Shown here piece after piece: positions 56,618 through 64,000 of a DNA stretch of 64,000 bases (the first letter of the stretch is position 1; each line of letters begins with the position of its first letter). This DNA is from Deltaproteobacteria bacterium (GTDB lineage: Bacteria > Desulfobacterota > BSN033 > UBA1163). The notes beneath the pieces are model-generated. The model saw only the letters and a program-made list of their open reading frames with translations. It was not told the DNA's origin and searched no databases. The stretch spans positions 1-64,000 of the forward strand of contig JAGVBT010000012.1 in assembly GCA_020059605.1 (NCBI GenBank). Direction: 5' to 3'. The position numbers and the translations under genes were made by a program.

Positions 56618-57564
56618 CTCTTGATAACCTCTTTCAGGATCTCGGTCCTTATCAGCCGGTCAAGAAAATCTGGAGTATCCTCCACCCTGATATATTTGAG
56701 TCTGGTAAGAAATTCAATGTATTCCCTGATTTCACCCACGCTTGGAACGTAGGTAAAATGAACGTTCTCCATGGCTAACCGGATGGTCCCGTCATCCATC
56801 CCCGTGTATTTGATGGCAATCTGGATGGCCTCCTCCCGGTGACGTTGGATAAAATCGGTCGCCGCCACATGACCGCGGACGACGGCCTTCACCTTCTGAG
56901 GATGGGTTTCGAGAAATCCACTATCCGCTACCAGGCCACAACAGGGATGGGCCTTCCAGATGTCCCGGGAGTGGGCCAACACTCTTCCGACTCCTATGGT
57001 TTGGGCTTTGGCAGGGTGGGGCTCCCAGGCGATGAAGGCATCAATCTGACCGGTTCTCAATGCCCCTATCATCTCCGGAGGTTTTAGGACGATCGTCTTG
57101 ACCTGATCCGCCTGAATATTGTGTTTGATGAAGGCCTTCCGCAGGAGAAAATCCTGAACCGTGGCATGTCCCGGGATGGCCACCCCTTTGCCAACCAGGT
57201 CCGGAAGGGTATGGAGCTTTCCGTCTTTTCTCACCACAATGGCCGACCCCTCGGTGTTCACCTGGGCCAAAATCGCCACCCTAACCGTCCGGTTGGCCAG
57301 GGCTGTGATCGTTGGGGCATTTCCAACAAAACCCATGTCAAGGGATCCGGCGGTAAAAGCGCTCATCATCTCCGGGCCCGCCTTGAAAATACCGGCCACC
57401 TCAACACGAACCCCCTCTTTTTCAAAGAGCCCTTTCTCCATTGCCACCCAGAGAGGGAGATGATGGATATCGCTCTGAAGATAGGCGATCCGAACTGGCT
57501 GGGAAAGGGCGTCTCCGGTAAACAAGAAAAAAAAGGATAGGAGCAGAAAAACGATTTTTTTCAT
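56614..57564 (-). CDS. ABC transporter substrate-binding protein (SsuA/NrtA/ThiY type)
   Basis: RIAYLQSDIHHLPLWVAMEKGLFEKEGVRVEV. Confidence 0.9.
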   Translation of the reverse strand: MKKIVFLLLSFFFLFTGDALSQPVRIAYLQSDIHHLPLWVAMEKGLFEKEGVRVEVAGIFKAGPEMMSAFTAGSLDMGFVGNAPTITALANRTVRVAILAQVNTEGSAIVVRKDGKLHTLPDLVGKGVAIPGHATVQDFLLRKAFIKHNIQADQVKTIVLKPPEMIGALRTGQIDAFIAWEPHPAKAQTIGVGRVLAHSRDIWKAHPCCGLVADSGFLETHPQKVKAVVRGHVAATDFIQRHREEAIQIAIKYTGMDDGTIRLAMENVHFTYVPSVGEIREYIEFLTRLKYIRVEDTPDFLDRLIRTEILKEVIKR

Positions 57565-57620
57565 CGGATGGACTCCTTATCGGATGGTCTTAAAACCAGA
57601 TCTTTTTCGCAGAACAGGTC

Positions 57621-59435
57621 TCAATTCTCTTTTGTCTCTTCGTCTTTGACCATTCTTGCGGAGGGCAGACCCATTGCCAGGGCGACCAGCTCAACGAGAT
57701 CTCTCATCCGGATGGGAGAACCCATGGACATGATTTCTTTCTGCAGTCCCTGGTAACAGAAAGGGCAAGCGCTGACCAGGTCGGTGGCACCGGTAAGTTC
57801 GGCATCTCTTACTCGCTCCCTTGTCATCTTTTGCTGGATTTCCGGAAACCCTGCCTTCAGTCCCCCTCCAGCGCCACAACACCTGGAGTTTTCCCTGATT
57901 CTTTCCATTTCAATGAATTCAACCCCTGCTTCCGAAAGGGCGGTGAGAACTTTTCTCGGGATATCATATTCACCGCTTGCCCTTCCCAGATGGCATGGAT
58001 CATGGTAGGTTACCTTGATGTTCAATTTTTTCCGAAAGGTTATCTTCCCCGCTTCGATGAGTCTCAAGAGCAGAGTGGCAAAGGGGATGACTTCGAAATT
58101 TAATGCTTCGACCTTGGGGTAGTCCTGCTTGATGGTTTTAAAGCACCCTGCGCAGGAAGTGACCAGGGTCTTGATCCCGTATTGATGGAAGAGCCGGATA
58201 TTCTCCGAGGCGATTCTTTCAAATTCCTTATCCCCCATCCTCAAGAGAACACTCCCGCAACATTTCTCCTGGTTTGCCAGAAAACCCCAATCCAATTCGA
58301 GGGTGTTCAGGATGTTCGTCGTATTGATGGCGATTTCCCTCAAATTTGCATCGAACGAAGCGGTGCAGCCCACAAAGTAAAGAATTTCTGTTCCTTCCTT
58401 GATCTCCCTGGGGGGCGCGATCAGGGTCTTCTCTTTTTTGCCCGCTCTCGCCCAGTGAGCCCGGCTTGACCTGGGTTGACCCCAGGGATTGTCATAAGCC
58501 TTCGTGTTTTTGACCAGAAGGGCCTGGTTTTCCAGGGGGCCGAAACCGAGATCAACGATGCAGCGCCGGATGCCCTCCCACATTTCAACGGTGTCGATTC
58601 TCGATGGACAGACGAAGTGGCATTGACCGCAGGTGCTGCACTCATAAAGACTCTTGGTAAACTCTTTCAGCGCCTCAGGGTCCACAGGATTGCAATCAAA
58701 GAAAACAGCGTTGGGACCGTGCTGGGCCTCGACCATCTTTTTGAAATCAGCGATTTTTTTCCGGGGAGTGATGGCCTCCCGCTCATCTTGAAGATAGACC
58801 GGACACCACGTGACACACTCTCCGCAACTCGTGCACGCATCCAGTTCCATCAACCGGAGTTGATCCAGGTCCTGGATGGGGATCTTGGGCAAATCCACTG
58901 AATCAAGAATCTTTTTCCTGGCTTGAATGCTCCACACCACCAATCCTAAAAAGATCCAGAAACCCCCGAGGAAGAGAAGGCGGAGGATCGTATAACGAAC
59001 GGGACGGGTATCCGGGAGTGTGGCCACATAATCCAGGACCCGATCGACCTGGGCCTCCGACAATTTCTCCTTGAACGCGGGCTGGGAAAGGGTCGAATCC
59101 GTCCCCTCCACTTTGGACCCCTTCAGGACCAATTCCTTGATGATCTTTCGGTTCCAGGCCTCACCGAAGGTATCGGTGGTTATTGCGAGTTTGATGGAAC
59201 CCGTATTGAGAGAAGGGATCGTTCGGCTTGCAGGGTTCTTGGCGCCGAAATTTCCCTGTCCCCCTATGCCCAACTCCCCGTGACACCGGAGGCAATGTTC
59301 CCGGTAAAGCTTTTCGCCGGGAGGCATTTCAGGCTTCTCCGTGGCGGAACTGCCTTCGGCAAAGAGCATGGGAGCAAGAAGGATGCCCAAGAAGAGAACG
59401 ATCCAAAGAGATGGATTGTAGCGGAACGTTTTCAT
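57621..59435 (-). CDS. Cytochrome c - TM - 4Fe-4S - CCG-domain (HdrD-like) fusion protein
   Basis: CLRCHGELGIGG heme c; CTSCGECVTWCP and CSTCGQCHFVCPS; CCGSVLLRMGD, YHDPCHLGRASGEYD, SRCCGAGGG. Start at MKTFRYN. Confidence 0.9.
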   Translation of the reverse strand: MKTFRYNPSLWIVLFLGILLAPMLFAEGSSATEKPEMPPGEKLYREHCLRCHGELGIGGQGNFGAKNPASRTIPSLNTGSIKLAITTDTFGEAWNRKIIKELVLKGSKVEGTDSTLSQPAFKEKLSEAQVDRVLDYVATLPDTRPVRYTILRLLFLGGFWIFLGLVVWSIQARKKILDSVDLPKIPIQDLDQLRLMELDACTSCGECVTWCPVYLQDEREAITPRKKIADFKKMVEAQHGPNAVFFDCNPVDPEALKEFTKSLYECSTCGQCHFVCPSRIDTVEMWEGIRRCIVDLGFGPLENQALLVKNTKAYDNPWGQPRSSRAHWARAGKKEKTLIAPPREIKEGTEILYFVGCTASFDANLREIAINTTNILNTLELDWGFLANQEKCCGSVLLRMGDKEFERIASENIRLFHQYGIKTLVTSCAGCFKTIKQDYPKVEALNFEVIPFATLLLRLIEAGKITFRKKLNIKVTYHDPCHLGRASGEYDIPRKVLTALSEAGVEFIEMERIRENSRCCGAGGGLKAGFPEIQQKMTRERVRDAELTGATDLVSACPFCYQGLQKEIMSMGSPIRMRDLVELVALAMGLPSARMVKDEETKEN

Positions 59436-59440
59436 AGCAG

Positions 59441-59827
59441 TTACTCTCCTAAGACGGCCCAGAAGCTCAAAATAAAAAGAAGAAGAAGGGCCACCACGCC
59501 AATCCAGATCAGCCGGCGATGATCCCGGAAACTGCGGATCTCTTTTGTGTCCACAAAGGGTAAAAGGATTAAGGCTCCGGCGATGAGGAAGGGAACCAGC
59601 ACCCCGATCGCCGGGGGGACCAGTTTCATCACCTGAAAGAGCCAGAGAAAATACCATTCCGGATTGATCGTGGAGGGAGTAACCAGGGGGTTCGCCATCT
59701 CTTCGTAACCGATGGGGAGCACGACCGCAAGGGTGACCACCACTCCGATGATGAATACAAAGAGGATGAGCTCCTTGAAAAATTGGTCCGGATAGAAGGT
59801 GAGTTTTCTTTTTTTCCTTTCCTCCAT
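59441..59827 (-). CDS. Cytochrome b C-terminal subunit (PetD-like)
   Basis: ANPLVTPSTINPEWYFLWLFQVMKLVP. Confidence 0.87.
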   Translation of the reverse strand: MEERKKRKLTFYPDQFFKELILFVFIIGVVVTLAVVLPIGYEEMANPLVTPSTINPEWYFLWLFQVMKLVPPAIGVLVPFLIAGALILLPFVDTKEIRSFRDHRRLIWIGVVALLLLFILSFWAVLGE

Positions 59828-59837
59828 GCGCCGCTCC

Positions 59838-60500
59838 TTAAAAAGGCTCCTTGACGCCCTGACGCCGGATCATGAAAAAATGGGCGATGAGCAAACCAAT
59901 GAGCAAGATGGGGAGAACGATCACATGGGAAACATAAAAACGGATGATCGTCGGCTGTTTGACTCCGTACCCCCCCTGAAGAAAAATCATGAGGTATTCG
60001 CCGATCAAGGGAATCTCGCTGGCCATTCCCGTTCCGATCCGGGTCGCCCAGTACCCCCTCTGGTCCCAGGTCAATAAATATCCTGTAAAGGAGAAGGCAA
60101 AACATAGCAGGAGGAGAAAGACTCCGCTGACCCAGGTCATCTCCCGGGGGGGTTTGTAAGCGCCGCGAAAGAAGACGATCAACGTGTGGACCGCGACGGT
60201 GACGATGATCAGATAGCTGGCATAATGGTGGATCCCCCGGATCAACCAACCCAGGTGAACCTGATCCGTAATGAAGACAATGCTCTGGAATGCGCCTTTT
60301 ACGCTGGGCTGGTAGTAGTAGGCGAGAAAGATCCCTGTGGCCAGTTCGATCACGATGAGCGCAAAGGTCATGCCTCCCCAGCAGAATCTGACCTTCTGTT
60401 TATAGTCCGTCACCTCGGTATCCAGAATGGGGGTTAAGACTTCCTTTAGATCCCATCTCTTTTCAGCCCACCGGGATAGTTTCGATGTCCAACTCGCCAT
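59838..60500 (-). CDS. Cytochrome b N-terminal subunit (PetB-like)
   Basis: GWLIRGIHHYASYLIIVTVAVHTLIVFFRGAYKPPREMTWVSG, FTGYLLTWDQRGYWATRIGT. Confidence 0.92.
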   Translation of the reverse strand: MASWTSKLSRWAEKRWDLKEVLTPILDTEVTDYKQKVRFCWGGMTFALIVIELATGIFLAYYYQPSVKGAFQSIVFITDQVHLGWLIRGIHHYASYLIIVTVAVHTLIVFFRGAYKPPREMTWVSGVFLLLLCFAFSFTGYLLTWDQRGYWATRIGTGMASEIPLIGEYLMIFLQGGYGVKQPTIIRFYVSHVIVLPILLIGLLIAHFFMIRRQGVKEPF

Positions 60501-60502
60501 GT

Positions 60503-61027
60503 CTATACTCCACTGATCATTGTAATCCGGAACCAGGAAGGGTATCCATGGAGCTTCTCTTCCGGAAGTCTCACTGAAATCATTTCCCCTTCCACCTTGA
60601 GATCGAAGGGGAGAAGAGCGTCTTTCAGGGGTCCTTTGACCACTTTCCCACTCTTATCGAAAATCGCATCATGACAGGGACAGAGGAAGGTTTTCTTCTT
60701 CTCGTCCCATTGGATAATACAACCGAGATGCGGACAGACCGCGGAGAAGACGCGGAGTCCGAGCTCTTCCTTCATCAACAGGATGGGAAGGCCAAAATAG
60801 ACTTTCGAGAGGCTCAGGGCCTCCTTAAACTCAGAGAGGTTTCCCACCACCTGCCAACCCCCCACCTTCTTCAATGCGCTGCGGGGAGGGGTCAGGAAGG
60901 CGATGGTGGATGAAAAGACTGCCCCCAATCCAAAGAGGCCAAGAAAGGCCGTGATGAACTTCAGGAGCTTTCTGCGAGAAAACGAGGAGGTTGGATTTTC
61001 TTTGTCGATCGCCTTCTTTTCATCCAT
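60503..61027 (-). CDS. Rieske [2Fe-2S] protein
   Basis: CPHLGCIIQWDEKKKTFLCPCHDAIFDKSG. Start at MDEKKAIDKENP. Confidence 0.93.
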   Translation of the reverse strand: MDEKKAIDKENPTSSFSRRKLLKFITAFLGLFGLGAVFSSTIAFLTPPRSALKKVGGWQVVGNLSEFKEALSLSKVYFGLPILLMKEELGLRVFSAVCPHLGCIIQWDEKKKTFLCPCHDAIFDKSGKVVKGPLKDALLPFDLKVEGEMISVRLPEEKLHGYPSWFRITMISGV

Positions 61028-61044
61028 GGATGCTTCTCCCTTTC

Positions 61045-61935
61045 CTATCTTCTCGAAACCGTTGCGGTTACAGGGCAAGTGACAATATGGACGAATTTGC
61101 TATACGGGACATAAGCGATGAAAGCAAATGCGAGGAGAAAGTGAAAATTCCACATGTAAAAATGAAAGGTGGTCCAATTCAGGGGCAATTCGCGAAATAA
61201 CAGGGCCAGAGTAAATCCAACGAAAGAAGCGCTGTGCTTCATGGAAAAAGGAAGCACCGCGATCCTGAAGGCCTCCAACAAGAAACCGGTGACCACAATC
61301 AAAAAGATGAAGAGCAAGGCGACATGATCCTTGATCTCCGTCTTCAGTTGAGGGAGCTTGAACACATATCTCCTCAACGCGGAAAGGACGACGCCCGCAA
61401 GAATGCTCAATCCCAAGAAGTCCATCAGGAAATCCAGAGCCCTTCCTCCAAGGGATGGGATCCCAAAGGTCCTTACATCGAAGAGGATGGCGATTCCATA
61501 AACAAATAACATCAGTATCAACAAAGCGGTAAACCCCATCGAAAGCATCATGTAATTTGCCCACCGAAGAAGATTCAACCGGAGAATGCCTCTTTGCAAC
61601 AGGGCATCTGCAAACAGAAACCGAAAGATGTTCTTCTTCTTTGTCGGCCAATTTTTTTTCCCTTTCCTCCAGATCCATACCTTCGTCGCCATGCCGTAAG
61701 AAAAAATCACCATGGAGACTCCGAAGGCTCCCCACATGAAAACCCATTTGTACACACTTTCCGCTTCATAGAAGCTTTTGCCGGGGTAGGCATGATCCAT
61801 ATGACAGTGAATACATAAGACTCGGGGTTCCTTCTTAAATTCTTTCATATAGTCGACGGTTGCGTCAACAGATAATCCGAGCGGCGTCAGGATGAGCATC
61901 GCGGTGAATACGACCCACACGGCGTTTCGAAACAT
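61045..61935 (-). CDS. NarI/HdrE-like membrane cytochrome with one CxxCH
   Basis: CIHCHMDHAYPGKSF; multi-TM with conserved His. Confidence 0.72.
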   Translation of the reverse strand: MFRNAVWVVFTAMLILTPLGLSVDATVDYMKEFKKEPRVLCIHCHMDHAYPGKSFYEAESVYKWVFMWGAFGVSMVIFSYGMATKVWIWRKGKKNWPTKKKNIFRFLFADALLQRGILRLNLLRWANYMMLSMGFTALLILMLFVYGIAILFDVRTFGIPSLGGRALDFLMDFLGLSILAGVVLSALRRYVFKLPQLKTEIKDHVALLFIFLIVVTGFLLEAFRIAVLPFSMKHSASFVGFTLALLFRELPLNWTTFHFYMWNFHFLLAFAFIAYVPYSKFVHIVTCPVTATVSRR

Positions 61936-61966
61936 GAGAATGCTCCTCGGAGAGATGTTCCAAAGT

Positions 61967-63190
61967 TCAGGCTTGCGCCCTGACCGTTTCCGTCCTCTTG
62001 GCTCTAAAATAAATCGTTAAGAAATCAGAGGCGACCTTCTTTAAAAGTAAAAAAAGATCTTCGGCCAATCCATTTGTGCTTTGAGCCCGATCATGCTCTT
62101 TTTTCATCGTCCTCAGGAGACCGGTCGTTTCCTTGAGACGGTTTATCATCCCCTTTTGATCTTCAGGGGTAACGTCCACTCCTTCTCCTGATTCCAAATA
62201 GTTCAATCGCCTCCATAGAGCCTCTAAAAACACTCGAATTTTTTCCGGCTCATACCATTTATTGCCGATCATCCACCGAATAGGCAGCATTTCCAGTCCG
62301 AAGGCCACCATCCGTGAATGGCTCAGTTCTCTTCTCCATTCTTCAAAAAAAGACTGCCCGGTCTTTGAGGAAGGTGGTTCCGGTCGAAAAGAACGCGTTG
62401 CCCTGTTCTTTCCCTCCCTGAGAATGATCCGGGCAAGGATGCCGTTGGCCTCGGGATAGTTGGGATGTTCAAAGTGAGGCCCGAAGATATAGAGATAACC
62501 CTTTCCCATCCGTTTTCGTGACGCGGCAATGTTTCCATGTAGGGTCTTCTCCGCCAGGTCTTCCCGGACAAGGAATTTTGTCTTTTCCGTAAAACCCCGG
62601 TAGGTGGCAATGGCCTGCATATCCTCCGAGGGCAACATCGATGGGCCCCCATAAAGAGGGGCGATCACCTTTTTGCTGCCATTGGCTTGATGCCCTCCCT
62701 CCATCTCCAGAAGAACGTCCTCCCTCGCCACATGATAAACAAACTCACAACCGTAGGGGGTGCAGGCGTGTTCCTGGAAGAGCCCACGTTCGGATTCTGA
62801 AAGCCTTCGTGAAATATTGGAGATTTTTACATTAATCCAATTGAATTGATTCAGGAATGCCATGGAGGACCTCAGCGGAAGATAAGCTCCGGCACAGGTG
62901 CCGATATACAGCCCTCCCTCTTCGATGAAATGTTTCAACCTCCTCGACCCCTCGGCGCCAAGACTGCGTGCCATCGCAAAGGTGTCTCCCCCGGACATCA
63001 TTAAGGAATCCACGCCCTCCAGAGCGCCGATGAGGATCTCTTTTTCATTGATAAAACGGACATCGTTCAACCCCCACTGATCCAGGAGGTCAACGAACCA
63101 GAGCCAGGAATGAGAAGCGCCTGCCCCCACAAAGATTCCTATCTTAGGAGGAGATAAAGGTGGATTCGGGGATGAAGGGAATTCCTTCAT
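61967..63190 (-). CDS. BPL_N / class I glutamine amidotransferase-like protein
   Basis: KIGIFVGAGASHSWLWFVDLL, LMMSGGDTFAM, LYIGTCAGAYLPL. Confidence 0.75.
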   Translation of the reverse strand: MKEFPSSPNPPLSPPKIGIFVGAGASHSWLWFVDLLDQWGLNDVRFINEKEILIGALEGVDSLMMSGGDTFAMARSLGAEGSRRLKHFIEEGGLYIGTCAGAYLPLRSSMAFLNQFNWINVKISNISRRLSESERGLFQEHACTPYGCEFVYHVAREDVLLEMEGGHQANGSKKVIAPLYGGPSMLPSEDMQAIATYRGFTEKTKFLVREDLAEKTLHGNIAASRKRMGKGYLYIFGPHFEHPNYPEANGILARIILREGKNRATRSFRPEPPSSKTGQSFFEEWRRELSHSRMVAFGLEMLPIRWMIGNKWYEPEKIRVFLEALWRRLNYLESGEGVDVTPEDQKGMINRLKETTGLLRTMKKEHDRAQSTNGLAEDLFLLLKKVASDFLTIYFRAKRTETVRAQA

Positions 63191-64000
63191 TTTAAAATAT
63201 CTCCCACCACCTGTTCGAGGGTTTCTGGAGTGAACTCTAATCCCGTCCCCATCGTTGCAAGCTCCAATAGTTTTTCCTCGGTTAATTCAGGGGACATCAG
63301 GGCAAAGATCGGATGGATGCCAAAAATGTAAGCCATGGCTTGCCTTCTTTTCCACCAATCGGCAGTTTGACTGCCGTCCGGGGAGAGAGCAAAATCGGCA
63401 AACATCGGCGCTGGGGGCGCCCAGGGACTAAAAGGTTCTTTTGATAAATGTTCCAGGGGACCCTTCACATCGCCGAAGGACCGCTTGATTTCTTCCAATT
63501 GCGTCATACCGGCCTTTTGGTTCAACTCGGCAACGGCGACCGCGTCAATCCCCGCTCTTGCACATTCCCTCAGCAACGCAGAGGAGTCTTGGGCCGACAA
63601 ACCCATTTTGTTAAAACCCAATAGGCCATAAACATCCGTGATCAAAAAACCAGGCTCATTCTTCTCGCTCTCCTTCAGATGTTTTGGATCCTCATCAAGA
63701 AAGACAAACGTGTTGGTAGGGAAGGGGGTGTTGAAACAGGACAGATGCCTGTGGATGATCGGCTCCAGCCATTTTCGTATGTCCTCTCCCATCTCAGCGG
63801 AGAGCTCCGCAATCCCTTGCTTTCCTGCAAACGGTCCATTCTTGACGGCCAGAAGCAGTTCCTTGCATGCCTGGACAAATCCCTCGGGATCGGCGATTTC
63901 CAGAAGACTCATTCCTCTTAAAGCAACCGATTTCAGTTTCTTCCGGCCGAAGAGTTTGCCAAACCCCCATCGATCGCCACTTGCCCAATAGTTGATGCAG
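63187..64000 (-). CDS. Aldehyde:ferredoxin oxidoreductase-like protein, 3' part only (truncated by window edge)
   Basis: Frame stays open past the annotated Met to the edge: CINYWASGDRWGFGKLFGRKKLKSVALRGMSLLEIADPEGF, aligning with RTGMGAVMGSKNLKAVAVRG of the AOR at 9908..11779; C-terminus IFALMSPELTEEKLLELATMGTGLEFTPETL. Confidence 0.6.
   Translation of the reverse strand, partial: CINYWASGDRWGFGKLFGRKKLKSVALRGMSLLEIADPEGFVQACKELLLAVKNGPFAGKQGIAELSAEMGEDIRKWLEPIIHRHLSCFNTPFPTNTFVFLDEDPKHLKESEKNEPGFLITDVYGLLGFNKMGLSAQDSSALLRECARAGIDAVAVAELNQKAGMTQLEEIKRSFGDVKGPLEHLSKEPFSPWAPPAPMFADFALSPDGSQTADWWKRRQAMAYIFGIHPIFALMSPELTEEKLLELATMGTGLEFTPETLEQVVGDILK

Noticed and set aside
1-64000. tRNA, rRNA and complete insertion sequences
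   Set aside because: No recognisable tRNA cloverleaf, rRNA segment or DDE transposase was seen by eye; tRNAscan-SE, barrnap and ISfinder would be needed to exclude them firmly.

Overview
The window looks like part of an anaerobic bacterial chromosome, probably a Desulfobacterota-like or syntrophic metabolic generalist; this is inferred from gene content only. Main contents: (i) two TRAP-transporter cassettes around an AMP-dependent acyl-CoA ligase; (ii) poly(A) polymerase, ferredoxin and aldehyde:ferredoxin oxidoreductase (AOR); (iii) an accessory/defence island at ~11.8-25.6 kb. The island holds a BREX/DUF499-like locus: a damaged ATPase, a compact PglZ, a Fic protein, a DUF1156/COG1743 Zn-ribbon DNA methylase, an uncharacterised small ORF, a RAYT with REP palindromes, an SNF2 helicase, and a second Fic with a convergent inhibitory-motif ORF. 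Then follow (iv) a NosL/ABC/TlpA cluster, (v) a Liv-type ABC transporter, (vi) a corrinoid methyltransferase cluster whose RACo-type activator has a GltD-like flavoprotein inserted in its ATPase domain, (vii) a Nit1C-like radical SAM-GNAT/AIR-synthase cluster with an SsuABC-type transporter, (viii) a Rieske/cytochrome b complex with a cytochrome c-HdrD-like fusion, and (ix) a BPL_N-like protein plus the 3' part of a second AOR running off the window edge. No rRNA, tRNA or CRISPR array was recognised. Most notable: the inserted flavoprotein domain, the BREX-like locus with a P-loop-less, stop-interrupted ATPase, palindromic repeats that enter coding sequence, the RAYT/REP island, and the convergent Fic/inhibitor pair. 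All family calls come from reading motifs; no searches were run.
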